A DNA stretch of 36,841 bases from Smittium culicis (Eukaryota > Kickxellomycota > Harpellomycetes > Harpellales > Legeriomycetaceae), in assembly GCA_001970855.1 (NCBI GenBank), contig LSSN01002125.1, positions 1 to 36,841 on the forward strand, written 5' to 3'. Under the pieces are notes generated by a model. That model saw only the letters and a list, made by a program, of their open reading frames with translations. It ran no database searches and was not told the origin of the DNA. Positions within the stretch are counted from its first letter, which is position 1, and each line of letters begins with the position of its first letter. This document shows positions 10,601 through 19,642 of the stretch, piece after piece. The position numbers were made by a program, and so were the translations under genes.

Positions 10601-12785
10601 TTAATTTTTTTGGTAATAGCAAAATTGGTAGTGTTCGTTATTGACATTTAGCATTCTAATACCAAGATTTGGAATATCCGAGTTCTGAGGTACTTCCTTG
10701 ATTATATAGTCACTGTTAGATTGAGGAGTTTCTGGGTTGCTTAATGTATGAGTGAATGGTGTAAATAGGCGTAAAGATAGTTCACGGTAACACAAGTCAC
10801 AACGAGCAAATAAATTTTGCCCAGATATTGTTAAATTCCATCCAAGCTCGCAAAATAAAATTGCTGCTATTTGTGTATAGTAACATGATATAGTCTCTAA
10901 GGAATTAACAGAACTGGCGCTTTGTATAGATTTAAAAGGTTCAGGTGATTTAATAGAGGGAATACAAGGCATGCAGGAAGTAGAGTCGCTACTCATTTCA
11001 TTATTGAGAGGTTCTATGTGATAGTTTCGATCGTTGGATAAGACATCAGGGATTTCATCGTCATTGCGAATGTCAATAATAGTAGCCAGATCGTTGGCGC
11101 CGTGAGGTATTATCTTATTAGTGATTTTAGATGCTGAATTTATTTCGCAGTTATTGAGTTGATGTGATAATTTTAAACTGTCAAATGAAATTTCATTTTC
11201 ATTAATAACAGGCAATATTTCTAAATGTATTGAGTCAGAAGGCGTCTTGTCGTTAACTATAAATGATAGGTTATTGCGGTGGCTGCTATTTAATCCTTCA
11301 GTTGATTTTTCATTAGTGTCATCAATAACAGAGCCAGAGATGACACTACCATCACCTTTGTTTGTATAATATGACTTATAACTTCTTTTTTCAAAAGGTG
11401 ATAAAACGATTTTATCGTTGTTATCAACAGAAATATCGAAATTGAACAAGTCTACATTTGCTGATGGAGTAGATTTATCAATGCTTTGGTTTTTATGCTG
11501 CGAGTTAATCGCTTCTGTAGACTTAAAATCAGATTCACGGGAGCATTTAGATAAAAAAGTGTTTGCGCTAGATAGACTCGAGTTAGATTGAGTTTCTAGT
11601 GGTGGTACATTGTCTACATGCAATAGGCCTGTAGAATAAAGAGTTCTGAGCTTTTTTATTATTAATGATAGACTGCTAATTTTCTAATATATACGTATGA
11701 AGAGTCATTAGTAAACAAAAATAAAACTTTGAGAAGAGTGTAATCAATCGCATAAAAGGATAAAATTCCATTTTCAGTATTGTAAAATAAGATAGATTTA
11801 GTGAATATATTACAATATTGGAGCTTAAATGAGGAGTAATAGAGCTATTTTGTGATAGCAGTTTGTAAGCGCATAATACTTTTTCAGCCTTAGTTCTAGA
11901 AGTTTCAAATTCAGGTGAATATATTTTATCTAGTATAAATTTTTTTAATTATTGGTATGAGTGAGATTAGAGAAGTATGGTAATCAAGTTTCAAAATGAC
12001 AGAATTAAAATTAAGTTAAAATTAATCTATATACCTGCACAATTTCTGACTCTCCAAATACAGGTTGATTTATGAACCTCAATTAATTGCTGGCTAAATT
12101 TATTCTCCAAGAAGGAATCTAGTTTTTATTTAAAAAGATTCAAATATTCAAATAATATGCAAAATAACCAATGTTATTATGAGGTTGAGGGTAATAATGA
12201 ATACTAGTTACTAGACGCTATATTTTTTGAAGATATAAGCACAATCTCGTTACAAAGTGAGCACGATATTTTGTTTTTCGATACATTTATGAATCCCCTT
12301 TTAGCGCATTCGACGGGACTGATTAGCTTACTATAAAAAGGCCATTTTGTGCTGTAGAGAAAATGGAAAATAAATGAGGAGGGAATGAAGGAATGAAGGG
12401 TACGAGAAGTTAGTAAGATGGAATTTAGAGTTTAATTGTAAGAAAAAACATTTACAAAAAAATAGAAATACTATTTATAGTATATATCAGCTTAGTTATC
12501 CAGAATTAAAACAGAAATAAAGTTGGCACTTATCTGAAAAGTTTTTAATCTGTTAAAAAACTCTAATTTGTTATCAGGATCAGAATTCGCTAATTAAAAA
12601 GAAAAATAGAATAACGTATTTGTTGATATGGTTTGACTATGGAAGATAAGAGTTTGAGGATAAAGATATCGTGGCTACGTACGCACTAATGAGCTGTTCC
12701 GCTTTTGTAATTTTCGAATAGGTTTGTTGTCGAGTTTATCGATGGCGGATAAAAAGCGTTTTTTAACTGAATCCAAATTAGACAT
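10601..12785 (-). CDS. C3HC zinc-finger protein (NIPA/ZC3HC1, Rsm1-like)
   Basis: Nuclear zinc-finger protein of the ZC3HC1/Rsm1 family, linked in other organisms to the nuclear pore basket and mRNA export. Exons on the minus strand: 12785-12683, about 12589-12535, 12351-12212, 12118-12035 and 11628-10601 (stop). This totals 469 residues. EFFNRLKTF and KW precede the first finger: Cys68, Cys83, Cys86, His115 and Cys119, with spacing equal to the family's (SPVECAKRGF, CSLC, HKSTC). The second, Rsm1-type finger near the C-terminus has Cys404, Cys407, His460 and Cys464 (GWNL, CDLC, HYQFC). The middle is Ser/Asn-rich and probably disordered. Phases fit everywhere except the exon 2 donor, where only a GATAAG-type site keeps frame. 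The 406-base fourth intron contains an open stretch that might be an extra exon. The apparent start at 11623 is a TTG inside exon 5, not the true start. Confidence 0.85.
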
Positions 12786-12967
12786 ATTTTCAATAATACA
12801 AAAAAAGGGATTAAAAATATAATAATTAAAAGAAATATTTTATTTGATTAATTGTTTCGGCCTATTGTTATTAATTTTTATTCCTATTTTTTATTAGATA
12901 GATACTAATAAGAATTTTTATTTTATTATTTTATGTCAACATAAAACAATAATTAAACAGCATAGAA
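12786..12967. promoter_or_regulatory. 182-base bidirectional promoter region
   Basis: The C3HC gene and the Vps71 gene start back to back, with 182 bases between the two ATGs. The interval is A/T-rich with poly(dA:dT) tracts (ATACAAAAAAAGGG near 12800; TTTTTATTCCTATTTTTTATT near 12880), which in fungi tend to exclude nucleosomes. Both products are nuclear, so joint expression is plausible. No specific factor site is recognised. Confidence 0.6.
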
Positions 12968-13851
12968 ATGAGCAAGGAGTCAAGAACTTTTAGGGATACA
13001 GCGCATTTTTTGGATAGCGTTACTTCGATGCATACAAGCGGAATTAGTGCTGATTTCGGCAGTGGCGGAGGAGTCAATAATAGCAAAGTCGACAAAATAA
13101 TACATGCAGAAAACAACAATAATCAAATTGAATTTAACAAATTGAAAATGGTTCCGGCACCCTTATTAATGAAGAACAACTCATTAAAGATTCCTGGTGG
13201 AGTACAGGCTGTATATATTAGCGATTTGGGGCTAGGTACCATATAAAATTTATAGTCATTTAAAGTTTAAATATGATAATCAAGGATAACGAGGATATTA
13301 TCTAAACTAAAATTGATGATACAAATATCAATATTTTATTATAATAGCTAAATTAGAATAAAATTTTTGTATATAGGAGAGGTGAGGAGAGGTAACTTAA
13401 AAAAGACTAAGAAAATTATACAAGCGCAAAGGACACTAGATTCATATCTTGGCGAAAACATTAATGTGAGATTTAGCATTAAATTCATTATATAAGCCGA
13501 AGTTAGCAAAATATTAAGATTTTAATATATGTATATAGAATGGAGATTCAGAAGCAAATTTCTATTATTCTTGCCAATCATCAAAATCAAAATATCCCCC
13601 GAGAAAATATTGCTCTGTATGTTCGATGCTATGCTGTGGCAAATGTAAGTTCTGTGGGTTAAGATATTGTTCGCCAAGCTGTAAAGAAACACATCTTGAA
13701 ACTAGGTAAAATTTTTAGGATTTTGGATTATTTTTATTTATAATATCGCATGTTATTTGACTTGTGCTTAAATTCTATAATATTTACATTTGAAATTATT
13801 AATATTAAAGCTGAATTTATATATTTTAGATGTTTAAAGTTTTCAAGATAA
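12968..13851 (+). CDS. VPS71: Vps71/ZNHIT1, HIT zinc-finger subunit of the SWR1/SRCAP complex
   Basis: Subunit of the SWR1 chromatin remodeller, which exchanges H2A for H2A.Z. Four exons: 12968-13235, 13377-13465, 13539-13705 and 13830-13851. Phases agree and give 181 residues, near human ZNHIT1 (154). The N-terminal 90 residues are low-complexity and Asn/Gly-rich. Exon 2 encodes the basic helix KKTKKIIQAQRTLDSYLGEN, typical of the region before the finger. YPPRKYCSVC leads into the HIT finger with all eight ligands: Cys144, Cys147, Cys155, Cys158, Cys163, Cys167, His171 and Cys176. The last ligand comes only from the 22-base terminal exon (C-L-K-F-S-R), which rebuilds the family ending ETRCLK. 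Without that splice the frame would end at ETR and lack the final cysteine. The gene is divergent from the C3HC gene and convergent with the NPC2 gene. Confidence 0.9.
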
Positions 13852-13936
13852 ATAAGGCGCAAGATATTGTGAAGATGTGTATTTATTTTAATAGAAGATT
13901 TAAGGCAATAAGTAAGGAAATATAAAATGAATTGGG

Positions 13937-14613
13937 TCAAAATTTAACTAAAGCGACGACTTTTCCTATTTGTTTTTCGTCAGCGTCTCTTTTTGCAGTA
14001 GCCACAACAGTGAACCATCCCTGTATTAGTATATTTTTTTAAAAAAAATAGAAGCAGATTAGAAATAAATTTTATGTAAAAAATGACAATGAATTTTTAT
14101 AAACGCGAAAAATAAGCCATTAGTAATGTGTATAGAAAAAATGGAATTTACAGGCGGGATGAAGGAGGACAAAGTGGCATTAACTTTAATTTCATGGAAA
14201 CCAGGTGCAATTGGGCATCTTATATCCGAATTTTCTTCGAGTAGTTGACACAAATCGTACATTCTGTCAATAAGTGTTATGAAGCCATATTTAGCGATTA
14301 CATGCGCAGAGGCACTTTCGATAGTTTCTTTGATTTCAGCTTTGCCCTCAATCGAGATGTTTATACCGCGTTTTGGGTAACTTGGGTCTAGGGTAACGCT
14401 AATAATGTTCATCAAGTCATCAGTGTCGCTTTCATCAGTTATGATTTCGTTTAAAGGAACGCTTTTCGAATCGGCTACTTTTACGGGTTTTGGAGATAAA
14501 ATCGCATTCCCTAACCTCATAACTTGAGGTTTTACTTGGTTAAAAAAGTTTCCTACAGAAAACGCAAGCGCTAGGGCAGAGTTTATAGTTAGTACTAAAA
14601 GTAAGAGCTTCAT
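13937..14613 (-). CDS. secreted ML-domain lipid-binding protein, NPC2-like
   Basis: Small lipid carrier of the NPC2/ML (MD-2-related lipid recognition) family, as in fungal phosphatidylglycerol/phosphatidylinositol or sterol transfer proteins. It is expected in the secretory pathway or vacuole. Two exons: 14613-14152 and 14020-13937. Phase is 0, with donor GTAAAT and an ACTAATACAG branch plus acceptor, giving 181 residues. Residues 1-17 are a signal peptide (MKLLLLVLTINSALALA). The ML core follows: SVTLDPSYPKRGINISIEG, then DLC at 120-122, CPI at 133-135, and SFIPP joined to GWFTVVATAKR across the splice. If the intron were not removed the last two beta-strands would be lost. Only two cysteines (122 and 133) occur. 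The family's outer pair, near the start of the domain and in its last strand, is missing. The stop lies 85 bases from the Vps71 stop. Confidence 0.85.
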
Positions 14614-14952
14614 TTGTGTATAGACAAAGTGGGTGCGGTATAGATTAAATTAAGTGCTGCAACAATAGAAATAGTGGAGTATTGAAATGTAGTATTGTGA
14701 GTTTAATATACGTAGATAGAAGAATGAATAAAAGTGTTTAATTAAATGAGCTTGCAAGAAAAAGATATAATTACAGATAGCTAGCAAAAATCGCAAGTAT
14801 ATAATGATATTAATACGAAACTAAAAGTTGAAGTAAAAAGCAGGGGAAAACTATTAAAGCCATTTAATTTTAATGCTATTCTTTAAAATTAAAGTCATTT
14901 TTTGCGCATTAAGAATTCAAGCTTTTTTGTTGTGCTGAAATTTTATGGGGAT
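14614..14952. other. spacer between NPC2-like and unassigned gene
   Basis: Promoter side of the NPC2-like gene and 3' flank of the next minus-strand gene. AT-rich with no recognisable element. The short tract CATTTAATTTTAATGC near 14860 has weak inverted symmetry, which may be chance. Confidence 0.4.
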
Positions 14953-15510
14953 TTATTTTCTGTAAATTAAAGCAGGTATGACCTCCCATTGTGGCCAATA
15001 GCCACTCAAAATAGAAAGTAAACAGAATGCCAATACGCCATCGAATTTCTGTCCAATCAGTGCAGCTCTCCGCACTAATTTGACTAATACGCTGCGACTA
15101 ATGAAAAAAAATTCTATAAATAAATAAATTCACATTTCGACGAACGCTTATAAAAATTAAGCCTAATATTAGTCAGCCTTTCTCGTAGATATCAACCAAA
15201 TCCATGATTAAATGAAAACAATTGTGTATAAAATTCGATATCTTGGTTGTAATTTCTCTAGTTTTAAAACATCTATAAGAAAACACCTCTATCGCATAAA
15301 TATTTATCTCACTATACGTATATTGCGTGTTCGTTATAAAATCATTCTGCCACAAAGTTTGTTTTATTTTACTGTTCCATGCTAAGCACAAAACTGCGAT
15401 ACCATTACAATTTATAAATGAATGTATAGCGAAATAAGTGCTTATAGTTACTATCACCTCACCAATTTTAAAATATCAATACATGAAGTAGCTGCTCTAC
15501 TATAATTCAT
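14953..15510 (-). CDS. unassigned multi-exon gene, possibly PEX11-like
   Basis: At least three minus-strand exons look coding. Exon 1, 15510-15463, starts at ATG and reads MNYSRAATSCIDILKL before a GTGAGG donor. Exon 2 starts at about 15346 after TGGCAG and keeps phase; it contains NDFITNTQYTYS, then YRCFKTREITTKISNFI and HLIMDLVDIY. The last exon, 15097 (or 15091) to 14953, reads VLVKLVRRAALIGQKFDGVL and ends SGYWPQWEVIPALIYRK. The exon 2 to last exon junction is unresolved. A small exon near 15160 after CTAATATTAG would help but needs a weak donor. The pattern of a helical N-terminus, a Q-Y-x-Y segment, a basic segment and a hydrophobic hairpin at the end faintly recalls peroxisomal PEX11, but no diagnostic motif is clear. 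Treat the function as unknown. Confidence 0.4.
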
Positions 15511-16234
15511 TATCGATTATATTATATACTTAATGTTATTTCTACTAAAGGGCCGATATTGACTCTATTAGTATTTTATAATAAATGGTAATTCTAGAAC
15601 AATACTATATACCCTTATCCTCACTACACACGTTCCAGCGCATATTCACATAAATATCAACAAATTATACGCTATTTCTCTCGTATCCATACACACCATA
15701 TGACTAATTGCCTTGTTTTGTTTTTTTTTTTAAAATTTCGTGTAGATACTTTCAGTATTTAGGCCGTAACATGTATTTAATCAAGTTGATATACGTAAGC
15801 AAATTTTTAATTTATTCGTTCGTATTATATGAGCTAGCGTTTAATCATTTTATATATAAAAACTATTTATATTAATATAGAGCGAAACAAAAGTTCTTTT
15901 TTATTTTTATTTTTATAAATTGCTTGAAACGATCTTTAAAACAAATAAATATTCAATCTAATTATTATTTATTTAGAATAAAGCAATCCATTTTATTTTC
16001 GATTAGCACACCATTGTACACAGTATAATGATCGATTTCAAATGTATTTATTAGTTTAAAATTATCTTATTACTATTAACATATACAGGACAATAATTTG
16101 TTTTTAACAATTATGAGAATTTAGCGTAAAAAGATTACGCCTCTTATTTTTTATAATAAAACTAAAAAAATTGAATTATATGTATAAAGTTAAATTTAAA
16201 TTAATATAATAAAAACTAAAAAAAAATAGAAATG
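15511..16234. other. AT-rich intergenic region
   Basis: Lies between the start of the unassigned gene and the 3' end of the PP4R2 gene. Poly(T) and poly(A) runs are frequent, including T10 near 15720. AATAAAAACTAAAAA just before the PP4R2 stop reads, on the minus strand, as T-rich 3' untranslated sequence. No gene was seen. Confidence 0.5.
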
Positions 16235-18239
16235 CTATAGCTCTGGACCAATCTCTGATTCTAGCTCTGGTTCATCCAATTTAAATGGTATATTTTGTAG
16301 TTTATGTGCTTTCACATATGATTCCTTGCTCTCTGAGGCGCTTAAGCTAGATGCGTTAACATGGACAATGCCTGTATCTGCAGCATCGAATGGGTGGTCT
16401 CCACAAATACCCAAATCGTTATTTTCAACTAAGCTATCTTGAGCCTTGTTTGATAATTTGGGAATAAATTCGTCTTTAACACTAAGGTCTACCATTTCAA
16501 CATCTACATTAACTCCGGTTGTGGAATCAGTATCATTACTTAATTCTACAATAGTATTACCATCTCTTTCAATTTCAATTTCAATTTCAGTTTTAACTTC
16601 AGCTTCAGCTTTAGCCTCGGCACTGGCCTCAATTTCAATTTCATTTTCATTTTCATTCTCTGTCACATTCGGAGTAAGGCTATCGAGATCTACTAAGGTA
16701 CCAAGTTTAGCTTCAGTTTCCATTTTATCTTCGGGTTTAATCTCTTCTCCGTCTTTATCGAAATCATTGGGTTTAGAAATTGCCTTATCTTGTGTTTTAT
16801 CTTCTGGCATTACTTCATCTTCTGAATTGGACGAATTGACATGCTTAATTTCATGCTCGGAGCTTATATTCTCGATATTCGAATTTAGGGAATCCGAAGT
16901 TTGATTTTCATTTTTTGAACTGCTAGCAGAAATGCTACTAGACTCTACTAAACCATCTGATACACCCTCAACGTCCTCAGTAGATAGTGGGAAATCTTCA
17001 GTTGTTGATGTTACATACAAAGTCTAAATCCAAGATAGCGTAAAAATGAAGTTAATGGTTAAAATAGGCAAGTGTTAGTTTATATTGATAAATTTTAGAA
17101 AATAAAATTAAAGTTATAAAAGAATAATAAAAAAAAATCTATTAAATATATAGTAAGCCATTAAATACGCAAAGATCAAATTACAAACCTTTTCTACTGC
17201 CCGTAAATACTTTAAAAAATTTGGGTAAAATATGGAATCAGCCGTTAGTAATTCACAGAGTCTCTGTATAGTAAATGGGTATCTAGACAGCGAATAAAAT
17301 AATGAGGAAGCTGAGTATTAATATTTGAGGGTAGGGAAAATTTTATACTCAGAATGATCAAACTAAAGGTAAATAAAAACACTAAATATTATTTTACCCG
17401 TCAAACATGTTTAAACATACATTTATGTGATTTAGAAGTATTTTAATATCAGGAATAAATTTTTTTAGCTGCTCTAAATTCTTATTCTGAGAATCTAAGC
17501 ATAGAGAGTTTATTTTTCTTTCAACTTTAGTTTTGAATATCTCATCTCTAATCTCTTCGTCTTCGCTATCGATGACGAGCTCACAGCTATCAAAACTAAT
17601 ATCAGGAGGAAGTTTGATACTGCAGTAGTGATAGTCTTGTAGAGAATCATAAATTTTCTTAACTAGATTCTAAAATAATCAAGATAAGTTTAGCTTTCAA
17701 AAATATTAATAAATATCTGAGTGTTTGAAAAAAAAATACATGGCTGGTAAATAATAGTATTTTTTGATAATGAAAAGTTAATATTCGTTTATATTTTATA
17801 AAAAATTTATAAGAAAGGTATGTAAAGTTAAATTACAATTAGTAACCGCTTTTTGATAATTTTTCGAAATTTCGACCAACCTAAACTGTATAAATGTTAA
17901 ACGAAAAATTTATTAGAGCACAAATCAATCTGATAATAAAATATATAAAATATCCTGTTATATGAAAGTAAAAAATTTACTCTTCTTGTTCGCAGTTTAT
18001 CAACTTTTTAAATTCGTTATCAAAATCTAAAAAATTTTGTATCAAATAAATGAAATGAAATATATAATAAAACATATAAAAATGTCACGTATATATATTG
18101 CTTTTTTAGTAATTTCAAGAGCTAATAGAAAAAAGAAAATAAATAAGGCTTAATACTAACCTTGTTTCCATGGAAAATCTATTACTCCATCTAGAACATC
18201 GGCAAACTCTGATTTAATAAAGACTTTTATAGGCCCCAT
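16235..18239 (-). CDS. PSY4: protein phosphatase 4 regulatory subunit 2 (PP4R2/Psy4)
   Basis: Regulatory subunit of PP4, which in other fungi dephosphorylates DNA-damage targets such as gamma-H2A. Six exons on the minus strand: 18239-18161, 18026-17981, 17885-17837, 17669-17417, 17310-17189 and 17023-16235. This gives 445 residues with consistent phases. LGWSKFRKIIKKRLLI matches the family's W-S-Q-F helix. The hallmark PFTIQRLCELL is at about 153-163, followed by FLKYLRAVEK and the short VTS strand. About 80 residues between these two parts (Ser/Asp/Glu-rich, then helical) are longer than in animal homologues. Residues 184-445 form an acidic, Ser/Glu-rich disordered tail, normal for the family. 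The exon 4 donor is uncertain: a stronger GTATGT lies four bases upstream but breaks phase, so I used GTTTAA. The first ATG after the last acceptor-like site was taken as start. The apparent start at 17020 is an internal TTG. Confidence 0.82.
16568..16660 (-). repeat. hexamer-like repeat coding Glu/Ile and Glu/Asn dipeptides
   Basis: Within the PP4R2 tail, repeats of TCAATT and TCATTT (plus strand) encode runs of E-I-E-I, E-A-E-A and E-N-E-N on the minus strand. It is an in-frame microsatellite that could vary in length between isolates without shifting frame. On the opposite strand it produces an open frame of Ser/Ile repeats (16446-16904), which is only a shadow. Confidence 0.75.
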
Positions 18240-19642
18240 TATTTCTAAAAAGCTGTATTGTAAATAAAATAGATCATAGATGAGCTGTTTATAAAATAAG
18301 AATAATTACATGGAAATTTAATTTTTTTTGGATAATACCTATAAAAAATTCTAATGTTTTAAATTAAAATTTTCAAAATAAAGAAAAACCAAAACATTTC
18401 TTCTGCCTCGCAAAGCATCAAAACTTTAGTAATTTACAAAATAAAAAAATATAAATTTATTTCAAAGTCTCCTTTCAGCTTTCACACTCCCGCCAAAATT
18501 ATTGGATATCAAAAGTTTTACTTGTCGGCGATTTGTTACATTTTCAGCAAATTATACTCAATTATAGATTTATGCGTTTATATTATTTGCTAAGAATAAC
18601 TGACACTGTCCAATTTATCAAATAATAAGTTTGCATAAAAAAATTTCTCAAATTAACGCTAAGCGCTGCTCAAACTGTTTTGACTTTTAATAACACAATA
18701 TTTCTTCAATATGGTATTATATTTAGAGCTTTATAAATACAAGTTGATATTTTCTTATTCATATCTATTTGTGTAGTTATTTATCACTGTACTTATAGAT
18801 CCCTCGATATATTTTTTTCCAGTTTATGGCTCTACCTAGCTTCAATAACCACTGAATTAAGTTCGATAAAGATACCTTAAATTTTCAAAGTTACTGAGAA
18901 TTCTTAGTTGCTTAGCATTGTATAATCGGATATCTATTTATATGCTAATCTCCCAAGTTTATAATTTAATTCTTATAAAAACTAGCTGTCTTACTTTTAG
19001 CTATTTTTAATAACCCACAAAGCCCTGGTTCACAAACGTCATGCTTTATTATTTAATTGAGTACATATAAAGCATGAAAGTATACTGTTATAAATTATAA
19101 AATCTTTTATTTTATAATTATCTTTCCAGTGCTTAAAGATTTACCACATAAAATTAAAAATTAATAATAAAATTTGCGAATCAAATTTCTATAAAAAATA
19201 TCATATTTTGTGCCTTGTATTTTATTTTCAGTAAAAATACTACTAAAGTTTTTCATGAAAAATTTTTTTGTAAGAAATTTAAACTTGTTAAAGATATTGA
19301 ATACTAATAAGGGCGATATCTTACTTTTAATTTTCATGCTGCTATTAAACCACATTAGGATTATAACCCAAAAATAAAAATGGTGATAGTGATGAAAATT
19401 TGAAACTCAATTATATATTCTGGATCAGCTACCATAAAAGTCTCACACATTATTTAGGTAATAATAGATGTGAGTATAAAAACAAAATTGGACCAGTTAT
19501 TTCTTATGTGAATGGATTAAATGAAATCAATGTCAGAAAGACATAGCATAAAAACAAATCAACAATACTAGTAATTTATAGTTTATTTTATTTTCATTTT
19601 GTTATAGTTATTTAAAATATTAAGCGAATAAATGAGGGAAAA
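18240..19642. other. intergenic region, PP4R2 upstream / Utp22 downstream
   Basis: About 1.4 kb with no convincing gene. The sequence directly upstream of the PP4R2 start carries an acceptor-like TTACAATACAG at about 18245, which could mark a 5' untranslated intron. A more GC-rich patch at 18475-18540 contains CTCCCGCCAAAA, resembling E2F/MCB-type promoter words, but it is single and unproven. The 64-codon minus frame at 19161-19355 looks like chance. Confidence 0.45.

Noticed and set aside
10601..11623. Separate 340-residue gene starting at 11623
   Set aside because: The start is a TTG inside an exon; upstream exons with the C3HC finger join it in phase.
16446..16904. 152-codon plus-strand Ser/Ile-repeat frame
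   Set aside because: Antisense shadow of the Glu-rich tail of PP4R2; the repeats mirror the microsatellite.
19161..19355. 64-codon minus-strand frame
   Set aside because: Lys/Phe/Ile-rich with no splice partner or motif; expected by chance in AT-rich DNA.
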